NCBI GenBank assembly: GCA_019359155.1
Contig: JAHHHV010000092.1
Coordinates: 30,048-94,047 of the forward strand
Origin: Pegethrix bostrychoides GSE-TBD4-15B
GTDB taxonomy: Bacteria > Cyanobacteriota > Cyanobacteriia > Elainellales > Elainellaceae
Length of the DNA: 64,000 nt
Reading direction: 5' to 3'
Under the pieces are notes generated by a model that saw only the letters and a program-made list of their open reading frames with translations, was not told the DNA's origin and did not search any database. Shown piece after piece: positions 48,240 to 56,318 of the stretch; positions within the stretch are counted from its first letter, which is position 1; the number at the start of each line of letters is the position of its first letter. The translations under genes and the position numbers were made by a program.

Positions 48240-48995
48240 TCAGGAGATAACCGAACTGTTGTCGAGAACTTCAGGGATGGCTGCGGGCAGCGGGTTGCCG
48301 GTGAGCGGATCAAAGCTAGCGGGCGTTGGCTCAATCAAGGGTAGCAAAGGTGCAGCCTGATCCCGAATTGAATCTAGGCGGCGGCTAATCTGCTCGACTT
48401 GATCAATCAGGACAGCCAAGTCTTTGTCTTTGAGAATTGGCTTAATTTGATTCAGCAGGTCGGCGAAAATACCGGGTTGCTGCTTGAGATAAGGCATCAG
48501 TGTCTCTTGCAGCAAGTTAATTTTAGCTTGCAGCTTGGTGAGCAGATAGCGATATTCGGCCAGCGATGGCTCGCTTAGATCTAAGATGTCGGGGGCGACA
48601 GTCTGGCTGGACTGGCTGGCTGGCGGAGTCAAGCCGATCTGGTTTGCATTCAGCTGGCTCACGTTCATCCGGTTTACAGCAGCCTGACTCAAAACAGCCT
48701 CCATCCAAGCGTTAATGCTGAGATCAGATCGGTTCGCCGCAATGTAAATGTCGCGATGAATTTCTGGCGAGGTGCGAAAAGGCAGCTTCCCCGAAAACGG
48801 CTTTTCAGGCTCTTTGCCCTGCTCGTCACAATGCTGGAGGTAGCGATCAACCGCCCGCTGAAAGTCAGCCTCCGCCTGCTCGACCGTCCTACCCGAAAAC
48901 TCAACGAGATCCGCAATGTTGAGCAATCGTCCTTGAATCAACCGCGTTTCTGTATCGACCTCCGGCTTACCCAAATAATTTTTATACCTAAACAT
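48240..48995 (-). CDS. HicB-family antitoxin-like protein with long C-terminal extension
   Basis: A 251-residue protein. Residues 1-66 match the HicB fold (FRYKNYLGKPEVDTETRLIQGRLL...DLVEFSGRTVEQAEADFQRAVDRYL), with the typical EQGKEPEKPFSGK hinge. Residues 70-107 form a ribbon-helix-helix DNA-binding segment (LPFRTSPEIHRDIYIAANRS...INAWMEAVL). The remaining ~145 residues are an unusual extension with a helical coiled-coil core (LTKLQAKINLLQETL; LIDQVEQISRRLDSI). No HicA follows; the downstream partner is the PIN-like/RTX gene 22 nt away. HicB proteins bind and neutralise a toxin and repress their own promoter. Confidence 0.75.
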   Translation of the reverse strand: MFRYKNYLGKPEVDTETRLIQGRLLNIADLVEFSGRTVEQAEADFQRAVDRYLQHCDEQGKEPEKPFSGKLPFRTSPEIHRDIYIAANRSDLSINAWMEAVLSQAAVNRMNVSQLNANQIGLTPPASQSSQTVAPDILDLSEPSLAEYRYLLTKLQAKINLLQETLMPYLKQQPGIFADLLNQIKPILKDKDLAVLIDQVEQISRRLDSIRDQAAPLLPLIEPTPASFDPLTGNPLPAAIPEVLDNSSVIS

Positions 48996-49165
48996 TCAGG
49001 GGATTATTGAAGAGCTAGTTGGAAGATATCAACTCAAGATATCAATGTCAATATCAGCAGCGAAAACAGACCGCTACCAAAGTTACGTTGAGGCGGTTTG
49101 CCATCTGGCTTTTTGTTCATTTCGACTGGCATCCCTGACCTCCCGGTTTGAGCATTTCCCTCATT

Positions 49166-50071
49166 TTAGAGTCTTAAATCGGCCTGCATCTTGCCCTGCA
49201 TCTTGCCCTGTATTTTGCCCTGCATCTTAGCGATCTGCCGCTGACGTTTAGCTTTGCTGAGCCGATCAAAGCAGTGCGGACAGGAAACTCCTGCCTCGTA
49301 CTCTGGCGCTTGCTGATTAGCTTCTGAAAGCGGATGTCCGCAGCCCAAGCAGAGTTCATGCGTTCCTGGTTCTAGCCCCTGCTGGACGGCAACTCGCTGA
49401 TCAAACAAAAAGCATTCGCCCCGCCAGCGGCTTTCGGCGGCAGGCACTTGCTCCAGATAGCTCAAAATGCCGCCTTTGAGGTGATAAACCTGCTCAAAGC
49501 CCTGTGACAGCAAATAAGCCGAAGCCTTCTCGCAACGAATGCCGCCGGTGCAAAACATGGCGATTTTTTTATGCTGAGCCGGATTAAGCCGCTGCTGCAC
49601 ATAGTCAGGAAACTCGCGGAAGGCATCTGTGCCGGGGTTTTCGGCTCCCTCAAAGCTGCCAATAGCCACTTCATACTGGTTGCGTGTGTCGATTAGCAGC
49701 AGATCCGGGTCGGCAATCAGCGCGTTCCAGGCGGTAGGCTCCACGTACTGCCCGACTTGATTCGGGTCAATTGGAATGCCCAGCGTCACAATTTCGCGCT
49801 TCAGCCGCACCTTCAGCCGCTCAAACGGCATCTGCTCAGCGGTCGAGAATTTGGCACTCAGGTCGGCCAGCCTGGAATCAGATCGCAGATAGCTCAGCAG
49901 CGACTCCACAGCCAGATCGGTTCCAGCGACTGTGCCGTTAATTCCTTCTACAGCTAGCAAGACTGTGCCGCGCAGGCTCTGTGTTTGGCAAAATTCCAGC
50001 AGTCGCGGCTGAACTTCGGCAGAGTCGGGCAGCGGCACGAATTTGTAAAAGGTGGCAACGGTAAACGTCAT
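49166..50071 (-). CDS. trhO: tRNA uridine(34) hydroxylase, rhodanese family
   Basis: A 301-residue TrhO/YceA protein, which installs 5-hydroxyuridine at the tRNA wobble position using oxygen. The rhodanese-domain catalytic cysteine lies in FCTGGIRCEKAS, and the N-terminal block LRGTVLLAVEGINGTVAG is characteristic. A C-terminal cysteine cluster (CLGCGHP...CPHC) could bind zinc. The tail is a run of KMQG-type tetrapeptides (KIQGKMQGKMQ) from a 12-bp tandem repeat at 49184-49228. ATG 50071 preferred over TTG 50080. Confidence 0.9.
   Translation of the reverse strand: MTFTVATFYKFVPLPDSAEVQPRLLEFCQTQSLRGTVLLAVEGINGTVAGTDLAVESLLSYLRSDSRLADLSAKFSTAEQMPFERLKVRLKREIVTLGIPIDPNQVGQYVEPTAWNALIADPDLLLIDTRNQYEVAIGSFEGAENPGTDAFREFPDYVQQRLNPAQHKKIAMFCTGGIRCEKASAYLLSQGFEQVYHLKGGILSYLEQVPAAESRWRGECFLFDQRVAVQQGLEPGTHELCLGCGHPLSEANQQAPEYEAGVSCPHCFDRLSKAKRQRQIAKMQGKIQGKMQGKMQADLRL
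49184..49228. repeat. 12-bp coding tandem repeat at the end of trhO
   Basis: Nearly four copies of CTGCATCTTGCC encode the Lys-Met-Gln-Gly repeats of the TrhO tail. It is in frame and may vary in copy number between strains. Confidence 0.75.
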
Positions 50072-50276
50072 AGCGATCAATCAGCTCAATTAGCTAGCTC
50101 AATTAGCAAATCTGGTTCAGCAAACGAGCGGTCTAGCGTCTAGGCTGATCCGAGTTTAGCGCTTTCCGGTTTGCCAGCTTCAGCGATAGGATAGATGCTC
50201 AAACTTGGCCGTATCTGTCTGACCGTATCTGTGGCCAACCTTGAACACCCAATCTACCCTCGCTTGGAGTTGCCCT

Positions 50277-51098
50277 ATGGCTGAAAAACAACCCGTTTCG
50301 GTAAAAACAGGCGAATTCTATCAGCCCGTGCGGATCTACTACGAGGTTTTCAAGCCCAAAACAGTGATAGCCGCGCTCAAGAAGCTGAAATGCATGGAGC
50401 GAGAAGGCGAGCGCTGGAACTGGCTGTTTGAGGCGGAGGCTAAGAAGCTGCGGTTTAACCGACCTTACAGCAGCCTTAGCCCTGCTGACAAGCCGCTAAT
50501 TTTGGGCTACTTCACCTTTCGCAGCGAGTCAGAAATGCTGCTAGATCTACGTTCGCAGCAGCGTGCCCTGCAAGCGCTCGACTTTTTTGAGAAGCGGATC
50601 AACCGCTATGCCGCCACCCCAACCCGGATGCGCGTCGTGAATCGGATTTTTGCGGTAGATGAGATGCCCAACCGCGCCATCCACCCCTCGCTCGATCCGT
50701 TTTTTGACCGCGACGATGTGCCCTGTCTGGCGCTAGAAACCGAGCATCAGCTCGCCGAAATTGCGGCTCAGTATGCAGACGACCCGGAAGCCAAAGAAGC
50801 TGCGACCCATGACTTCTTTGACGAGCAGTTCAACCGCACCCATCCCGAAATCGAAGAGATCCTGATTCATGCCGACAAGCTCGATCGGCTCAGCCTGCCA
50901 ATGGTGCTGCAAATGCGGCAGGTCGAGGCGTTTGAGCATTGGCGCGGTAACTTCACGTTCCGGGCATCTGATTTGGTGCAGCAGTGGGTGGCTGCAATCG
51001 GCGATGAGGACGAAGATGAGGAATTCGAGGCAGACGAGGAGATGGAAATTGCCGCAGAGGGCACTGAGTTGGCGGCACCCGACCTGCCACAGTCTTGA
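50277..51098 (+). CDS. Conserved hypothetical protein, 273 residues
   Basis: I do not recognise a named family, though the sequence has the feel of a well-conserved soluble cyanobacterial protein. The start at ATG 50277 (AEKQPVSVKTGEFYQPVRIYYEVFKPKTVI) has GGAG about 9 nt upstream; the longer reading from 50241 adds an unlikely leader. The body is mixed alpha/beta with basic patches. The C-terminus is strongly acidic (GDEDEDEEFEADEEMEI). No membrane segments, signal or known motif. It is convergent with moeZ across a terminator. Confidence 0.7.
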   Translation: MAEKQPVSVKTGEFYQPVRIYYEVFKPKTVIAALKKLKCMEREGERWNWLFEAEAKKLRFNRPYSSLSPADKPLILGYFTFRSESEMLLDLRSQQRALQALDFFEKRINRYAATPTRMRVVNRIFAVDEMPNRAIHPSLDPFFDRDDVPCLALETEHQLAEIAAQYADDPEAKEAATHDFFDEQFNRTHPEIEEILIHADKLDRLSLPMVLQMRQVEAFEHWRGNFTFRASDLVQQWVAAIGDEDEDEEFEADEEMEIAAEGTELAAPDLPQS

Positions 51099-51119
51099 TT
51101 CACGCTTAACTTCCGGCGC

Positions 51120-51144
51120 AAAAAAGCGGGCAATCACGCCCGCC
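51120..51144 (-). terminator. Intrinsic terminator of moeZ
   Basis: On the - strand, stem GCGGGC/GCCCGC with a 6-nt loop is followed by seven T residues (51126-51120). It lies just downstream of the moeZ stop codon. Confidence 0.85.
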
Positions 51145-51171
51145 TGCTATAAACTAAAACTCGCTCAAGGC

Positions 51172-52347
51172 TCAATACTGCGGCACTGAAGGGTCAACTT
51201 CTTGACTCCAAGCCGTGATACCGCCCTTGACGTTGATGCCGTCAATGCCAGCTCGCTCTTTCAGGATGCCGACTGCTTTAGCCGAGCGTCCGCCCAGCTT
51301 GCAGTGCACAATCAGCTTGTGGCCGTTCAGCAGCGCTTTGACTCGCTCTATCCCGTCGCCGTTTTCGATATCGGGCAAGGGCACCATCACCGCTCCCGGA
51401 ATCGTGGCAATTTCGGCCTCGTTAGGGTTGCGGACATCGAGCAGCAGGTAGTCATCTGCGCCGCTGTCGAGGATTTGCTTGAGTTCGGTAACGGTAATTT
51501 CTTGCATGGCAGATTGCTGTTGTGCTTCGGCTGCTTGAGCTTGGGGGATACCACAGAATTCTTCGTAGTCGATCAGCTGTTCGATCACCGGGCGCACCGG
51601 ATTAGGCCGCAGCTTTAACTCCCGAAAACTCATCTCTAGAGCATTGTACAGCAGCAGCCTGCCGCTGAGCGTCTTGCCCTCACCCAGCACAATCTTCACC
51701 GTCTCGGTAGCCTGGATCAGGCCGATAATGCCGGGGAGAATGCCCAGCACGCCGCCCTCCGCACAGGAGGGTACCAGTCCGGGCGGCGGCGGTTCAGGAT
51801 AGAGGTCGCGGTAGTTGGGACCACCTTCGTAGTTGAACACCGTCGCCTGCCCTTCAAACCGGAAAATCGAGCCGTAGACGTTGGGCTTGTTCAGCAGCAC
51901 ACAGGCATCGTTGACCAGATAGCGGGTCGGGAAGTTATCGGTGCCGTCCACGACAATGTCATAGGGCGCGAGGATCTCCAAGGCGTTCTCAGCGCTCAGC
52001 CGGACGGGGTGCAGATCGATCTGGCAGTAGGGGTTAATCTCCAGAATCCGATCTCTGGCCGACTCAATTTTCGGCTTGCCGACCCAAGATGTGCCGTGGA
52101 TTACCTGCCGCTGGAGGTTGGAGGTATCGACAATATCAAAGTCGAGGATGCCGATGCGGCCAATGCCAGCCGCCGCCAGATAGAGCAGCAGTGGCGAACC
52201 CAGACCGCCCGTGCCGACGCAGAGCACGCTGGCTGCCTTGAGTCGCTTCTGACCTTCAACGCCCACCTCTGGCAAAATTAGGTGGCGCGAATAGCGTTCG
52301 TAGTCGTCTTTACTGAGCTGGATTTCATCCAGATTGGGATTTAGCAT
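51172..52347 (-). CDS. moeZ: MoeB/MoeZ-type adenylyltransferase with C-terminal rhodanese domain
   Basis: A 391-residue fusion. The E1-like N-terminal domain adenylates the C-terminus of small sulfur carriers such as MoaD and ThiS (VLCVGTGGLGSPLLLYLAAAGIG; DGTDNFPTRYLVNDAC). The rhodanese domain from about residue 285 carries the catalytic cysteine in VHCKLGGRSAK. The two CxxC zinc motifs of E. coli MoeB are missing, as is common in the cyanobacterial form. Role: molybdopterin and thiocarboxylate sulfur chemistry. Confidence 0.9.
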   Translation of the reverse strand: MLNPNLDEIQLSKDDYERYSRHLILPEVGVEGQKRLKAASVLCVGTGGLGSPLLLYLAAAGIGRIGILDFDIVDTSNLQRQVIHGTSWVGKPKIESARDRILEINPYCQIDLHPVRLSAENALEILAPYDIVVDGTDNFPTRYLVNDACVLLNKPNVYGSIFRFEGQATVFNYEGGPNYRDLYPEPPPPGLVPSCAEGGVLGILPGIIGLIQATETVKIVLGEGKTLSGRLLLYNALEMSFRELKLRPNPVRPVIEQLIDYEEFCGIPQAQAAEAQQQSAMQEITVTELKQILDSGADDYLLLDVRNPNEAEIATIPGAVMVPLPDIENGDGIERVKALLNGHKLIVHCKLGGRSAKAVGILKERAGIDGINVKGGITAWSQEVDPSVPQY

Positions 52348-52444
52348 GGTGAATTGAATAATTCATAAAAGGACGAGGGGTTTGAGGGGGTGAACGTGGC
52401 TCGTCTTTCTATTAGAGCAGGTGTCTTGAAAAAAGTTGAATTCT

Positions 52445-52708
52445 TTATAAAATCGTCAGGTCAATCTGCGTCGGTCTAGTCAGCAGCAGGACGAGCTGCT
52501 GGTTTTGCAGATCGAGTTCTCGATCCCCAATGCCTCTAGCGGGATCGCGCCCAGCAGCGAGTCTTGACCGTCAGGTAGCTCCAGACATTCAAACGTGCCC
52601 TCGCGCCCCAGCGAGAAACCGCGCCTTGCCGATCCGGTAGCGGTTCCCAGATCCACTTCTTTGCGCAAATCTAGACCCAGCTCGTGCCCCTTCATGAACT
52701 GCTGTCAT
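52445..52708 (-). pseudogene. Remnant of a clan AA (retropepsin-like) aspartyl protease, truncated and frameshifted
   Basis: The readable frame contains GHELGLDLRKEVDLGTATG and ends LPDGQDSLLGAIPLEALGIE, which is the C-terminal part of bacterial retropepsin-like proteases. It then runs into nonsense (NSICKTSSSSCC). Shifting frame near 52508-52528 restores a family-like ending (ELDLQNQQLVLLL). The N-terminal half with the catalytic DTG is missing. An array of 11-bp repeats lies at its upstream edge, between it and trpB. Confidence 0.55.
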
Positions 52709-52734
52709 GGCGGATCTCCTAGGGCGCAGATGCT

Positions 52735-52778
52735 AATGCGGCAGAAATGCGGCAGAAATGCGGCAGAAATGCGGCAGA
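52735..52778. repeat. 11-bp tandem repeat, four perfect copies
   Basis: AATGCGGCAGA repeats four times exactly in the gap between the 3' end of trpB and the aspartyl protease remnant. It is non-coding and most likely arose by slippage. Confidence 0.9.
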
Positions 52779-52787
52779 GCGGATTGG

Positions 52788-54044
52788 CTACTCCATCTTC
52801 AGGTACTTGATCACGCTCTGCACATCCTTGTCGCCCCGCCCAGAGCAGTTAATCACAATCTTGGGGCTGCCGGAAAGCTGCGGGCAGAGGGTATCTAGGT
52901 AGGCAATGGCATGAGCTGTTTCGAGCGCTGGAATAATCCCTTCAAGCCGCGAGAGCTGCTGCAACCCCGCTAGCGCCTGTTGGTCGGTAACGCTGTAGTA
53001 TTCCGCCCGACCCGCATCTTTGAGGTAGCTGTGCTCCGGGCCAACACCGGGATAGTCCAGCCCCGCACTAATCGAATAAGGCTCAATCACCTGGCCGTCT
53101 TCGTCTTGCAGCAGGTAGCTCATCGCACCGTGCAGCACGCCAATTCTGCCCCGCGTCAGGGTGGCGGCATGTTTTGCGGAGCCTACGCCTTCGCCTGCCG
53201 CCTCCACGCCAATCAGCCGGACGCTGGCTTCGTTGACAAACTCATGGAACAGCCCCATCGCATTCGAGCCGCCGCCGACACAGGCCAGCAAAATATCTGG
53301 CAGGCCATCCCACTTTTCGAGGCATTGCGCTCTGGTTTCGCGGCCAATGATCGCCTGGAAGTCGCGCACAATCATCGGGTAGGGATGCGGCCCCGCCACC
53401 GAACCCAAAATGTAGTGCGTCGTTTCCACGTTTGTCACCCAGTCGCGGATCGCCTCAGAAGTCGCATCTTTGAGTGTACCTGTACCCGATTCGACCGGAC
53501 GGACCTCTGCCCCCATCAGCCGCATCCGAAACACGTTTAGCGCCTGCCGCTCCATGTCATGCACGCCCATGTAGATGATGCACTGCAAGCCGAAGCGAGC
53601 GCAGACGGTGGCGGTGGCCACGCCATGCTGTCCGGCTCCAGTCTCGGCAATGATCCGCTGCTTGCCCATGCGTTTGGCCAGCAAAACCTGCGCCAGCGCG
53701 TTGTTGATTTTATGAGCGCCCGTATGGTTGAGGTCTTCGCGCTTCAGGTAGATTTGCGCGCCTGTGCCGTCGGGATTAGCGTAGTGCTGGGTCAAGCGTT
53801 CGGCAAAATAGAGCGGCGTGGCGCGTCCCACGTAGTCGCGCAGCAGGCCGTTTAGCTCTTGCTGGAAGTCGGCTTCATCGCGGTACTGATAAAAAGCGGC
53901 TTCCAGTTCGCTCAAAGCAGGCATCAGCGTTTCGGGCACATATTTACCGCCGAACTGACCGAATCGACCCAACGCATCGGGGCGGCTGGTGGAGGTGGCA
54001 GTAAAGCTGGCGGTGGGGTTAGGCGGCGTGGCAGAGATAGGAGT
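52788..54044 (-). CDS. trpB: Tryptophan synthase beta chain
   Basis: Joins indole and serine to make tryptophan. The PLP lysine lies in [18 protein letters not shown], and the phosphate loop is [10 protein letters not shown]. The core begins at [27 protein letters not shown] 54044 ([15 protein letters not shown]...) gives the usual length; ATG 54092 would add 16 residues that look like untranslated leader. Neither has a good ribosome binding site. trpA is not adjacent, as is normal for cyanobacteria. Confidence 0.93.
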   Translation of the reverse strand, partial: TPISATPPNPTASFTATSTSRPDALGRFGQFGGKYVPETLMPALSELEAAFYQYRDEADFQQELNGLLRDYVGRATPLYFAERLTQHYANPDGTGAQIYLKREDLNHTGAHKINNALAQVLLAKRMGKQRIIAETGAGQHGVATATVCARFGLQCIIYMGVHDMERQALNVFRMRLMGAEVRPVESGTGTLKDATSEAIRDWVTNVETTHYILGSVAGPHPYPMIVRDFQAIIGRETRAQCLEKWDGLPDILLACVGGGSNAMGLFHEFVNEASVRLIGVEAAGEGVGSAKHAATLTRGRIGVLHGAMSYLLQDEDGQVIEPYSISAGLDYPGVGPEHSYLKDAGRAEYYSVTDQQALAGLQQLSRLEGIIPALETAHAIAYLDTLCPQLSGSPKIVINCSGRGDKDVQSVIKYLKME

Positions 54045-54113
54045 CACAGGCTGAATTAGGATAGGAGAATAGTCCCCACATTCTAAAACCATTCTGGGCT
54101 GAAAAAAATCCCT

Positions 54114-54494
54114 ATGGCAGGCAGCAGCAAATCAAGCGGCAAGAATCCCACCCCTAACCCGTCAGATCGGCCAGATCGACCTCGCGTCGTCTACTCCGAG
54201 TTTGGCGCTAACGCCGATGCGCTAGAGCGAGCCGTCCCTGACCTGCCGCCCAACCAGCAGAACCTGCGGGTTCAGGTCAGTCGCGCCGGACGCAAGGGCA
54301 AGACGGTCACAGTAATCACGGGCTTTCAAGCCTCCCCTGAGCGCCTTAACGTCCTGCTGAAGCAGCTCAAAGCCCAGTGCGGTACGGGCGGCACCCTCAA
54401 AGACCAGACGCTAGAAATTCAGGGCGACCACAAGCAAAAGATTCTGGAGGTTCTGGTAGGGCTGGGCTACAAGGCAAAAATCAGCGGTGGCTGA
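54114..54494 (+). CDS. SUI1/YciH-family translation factor
   Basis: A 126-residue protein. The first ~60 residues are disordered and Ser/Pro-rich; the C-terminal SUI1 (eIF1-like) fold reads [22 protein letters not shown]...[30 protein letters not shown]. Bacterial YciH proteins influence initiation fidelity. It starts 21 nt from the divergent trpB reading. Confidence 0.9.
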   Translation: MAGSSKSSGKNPTPNPSDRPDRPRVVYSEFGANADALERAVPDLPPNQQNLRVQVSRAGRKGKTVTVITGFQASPERLNVLLKQLKAQCGTGGTLKDQTLEIQGDHKQKILEVLVGLGYKAKISGG

Positions 54495-54822
54495 GGATCT
54501 GTCTGCGCTACGATCTCAGCCCCTAGCATGGCAGGCAGATCAGTTGCCTGAGCGACTCCATTCACGGCAATTACCTAATTACCTAATTGTTTAGACAGGC
54601 TTGATATTGAACAGGCTTGTAATGCCGTCTGAACAACTTGCAGGAGTTCCGGGCGACTGGCTCCACTGGCTGCTTGCCCAGACAGGCCAAAATTGACCGT
54701 GAGCACAAAGAGGAAACAGTCACACCATAAGAATCTGACAAACTGCCCTAAGAATCTGAAAGAAACCGAGCATTAGAGCTGACTAAACTCCAGATATATA
54801 TGTAGAAAAGAACTTAGACACC
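54495..54822. other. Gene-free stretch at the start of the atypical region
   Basis: No ORF or RNA gene is recognisable in these 328 bases. A hairpin (GGCTGAGGATC with GATCTCAGCC, 54489-54521) overlaps the SUI1 stop but has no T-run. TTACCTAATTACCTAATT is a short repeat. From here on the sequence is more AT-rich than before. Confidence 0.6.
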
Positions 54823-55221
54823 ATGAGAAAGCAACTTGTTAATCCGCCACAACTCTATGATGGTAAACCGCACGGATTGTCTCACGCTGTTGTCGATACC
54901 GCATTAGGTATCGTTTATATTTCTGGTCAGGTTGACTGGGACATGAACTTCCAAGTTTCGTCCCATACTGTTGAAGGGCAACTCAAGAGCGTGCTCAATA
55001 ACCTGACAATCGTCCTAGATGCAGCGGGAAGCTCAGTCGAGAATTTGCTGAACCTTCGCATCTACATTCGCGGTGAACTTGGAGAATTCCTTGAGGATAT
55101 TGCACCAATTCTCACAGGATTTCTGGCAGACTCACGCCCCGCGCTTACCGGCATCGGTGTTGCCTCGCTTGCCTCCCCAGAAACATTAGTTGAGGTTGAA
55201 GCAACAGCAGCTCTTAAGTAA
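54823..55221 (+). CDS. RidA/YjgF-family protein
   Basis: A 132-residue RidA-like protein; the archetype deaminates reactive enamine/imine intermediates of PLP enzymes. Recognised by HAVVDTALGIVYISGQVDWD, the helix QLKSVLNNLTIVLDAAGSSVENLLNLRIYI, and the C-terminal RPALTGIGVASLASPETLVEVEATA. The arginine usually found in the RidA active site appears as R in the SRPALTG block, so activity is plausible. It is the first gene of the atypical region. Confidence 0.85.
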   Translation: MRKQLVNPPQLYDGKPHGLSHAVVDTALGIVYISGQVDWDMNFQVSSHTVEGQLKSVLNNLTIVLDAAGSSVENLLNLRIYIRGELGEFLEDIAPILTGFLADSRPALTGIGVASLASPETLVEVEATAALK

Positions 55222-55246
55222 TTCACTTAAGTAATTCACTCATTCG

Positions 55247-55354
55247 GGGATACCTCACGCCTTTGCCACGATCGAAGATGCGCCAGCGTGGGGATTAGTT
55301 GTGGTTGCGCCCAGTGTCTTTGGAGCTTTACCTCCTACTGCCACAGAAATGTAG
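55247..55354 (+). pseudogene. Possible C-terminal remnant of a cupin-domain protein
   Basis: An open frame without a start reads IPHAFATIEDAPAWGLVVV followed by APSVFGALPPTATEM and a stop. The PHAFAT...VVVAP pattern resembles the closing strands of cupin proteins such as quercetinase-like enzymes. No upstream portion is present. This is a tentative reading. Confidence 0.3.
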
Positions 55355-55459
55355 TCATTGGGAAACCTTAAAAATCCATCCAGAAGCTTAATTCTCTGGA
55401 GTTTGGCAAGCGATATACTTTGGGAGACGGCTGACAGTCCTTCGTCGGGGGAGCGTTCA

Positions 55460-55927
55460 ATGATCTGTTTCGATCAATTGATTGCCACATTGATGCAGGT
55501 GATGATAGAAAACGCAGGAGCTGAAACAGGCGCTCTGGTTCTCCTAGAAGATAATCAACTCACTGTGGTAGCTCAATGCAGTGGGAGTAGACAGTGTGAC
55601 CTAAAAAAGCTTGCTGTTGCTGACTGTGCAACGATTCCTTTCTCCATCATTCACTCGGTAGAATATACTCAAGAAACTTTAGCGCTTGATGATGCCGTCA
55701 GCGAATCGTCTTTTTCAACTGATCCTTACATTCAACACCACCAAACGCGATCGCTCCTTTGTATGCCCATTCTCAAGCAAAATCAGCTGATTGGCATTCT
55801 TTATTTGGAGAACAATCTCAGTACTGGAGTATTTACCAGCGATCGCTTACAAGTCCTCAAACTGTTGATGACTCAGGCAGCGATTTCGCTGGAAAATGCT
55901 CGGTCGTATGAACATTTAAAAGACTAG
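55460..55927 (+). pseudogene. 5' fragment (GAF domain) of a sensor kinase interrupted by a MITE
   Basis: From ATG 55460 (GGGGGAG about 6 nt upstream) the frame encodes one GAF domain (LIATLMQVMIENAGAETGALVLLED ... SLLCMPILKQNQLIGILYLENNL ... LQVLKLLMTQAAISLENA). It ends at a TAG formed by the target TA plus the first base of an inserted element. The GAF closely resembles that found after the kinase/AAA modules of giant cyanobacterial Ser/Thr-kinase/histidine-kinase hybrids. Joining 55924 to 56034 continues the protein in frame as ...YEHLKD-YYTKTLEREVEERTQAL. Confidence 0.8.
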
Positions 55928-56033
55928 ACCTGTTGCGGAATAAAGAATCTACACTATTAGCAGGGTCTTAAAAGCCAAAAACTTCAGATTTCAACTCCAC
56001 GAATAGCGTCGTTAGGCTATTCCGCAACAAGTC
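55927..56033. mobile_element. 107-bp MITE with 16-bp terminal inverted repeats and TA target duplication
   Basis: The left end GACCTGTTGCGGAATA (55927-55942) and the reverse complement of the right end (56018-56033) agree at 15 of 16 positions. TA flanks both sides (55925-55926 and 56034-56035). There is no coding capacity, so a transposase must act in trans; TA duplication suggests IS630/Tc1-like or related machinery. Removing the element plus one TA (109 bp) restores the sensor-kinase reading frame exactly. Confidence 0.85.
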
Positions 56034-56318
56034 TACTATACTAAAACGCTGGAACGGGAAGTAGAAGAGCGCACTCAAGCTTTACAGCAGGAGATCGCTG
56101 AACGTCAACAAACCGAAGCTGCATTACGACAAAGCGAAGCGAATTATCGCAACCTGCTACAAACCGCGAATTCCATCATCATTCGCTATGATCCACAAGG
56201 ACGGATTCGCTACATCAACGATTATGGAGTAAAACTCCTGGGCTATGAAGAACGCGAGATTTTAGGGCGAACCGTAGTTGAAACCATCATTCCAGAAGCC
56301 GAACTCTCTGGACGCGAT

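Noticed and set aside
52735..52778. 11-bp array considered as a plasmid-type iteron or origin
   Set aside because: Only four copies, no AT-rich region, no initiator gene; slippage is simpler.
52980..53540. 186-residue antisense ORF within trpB
   Set aside because: Shadow of trpB.
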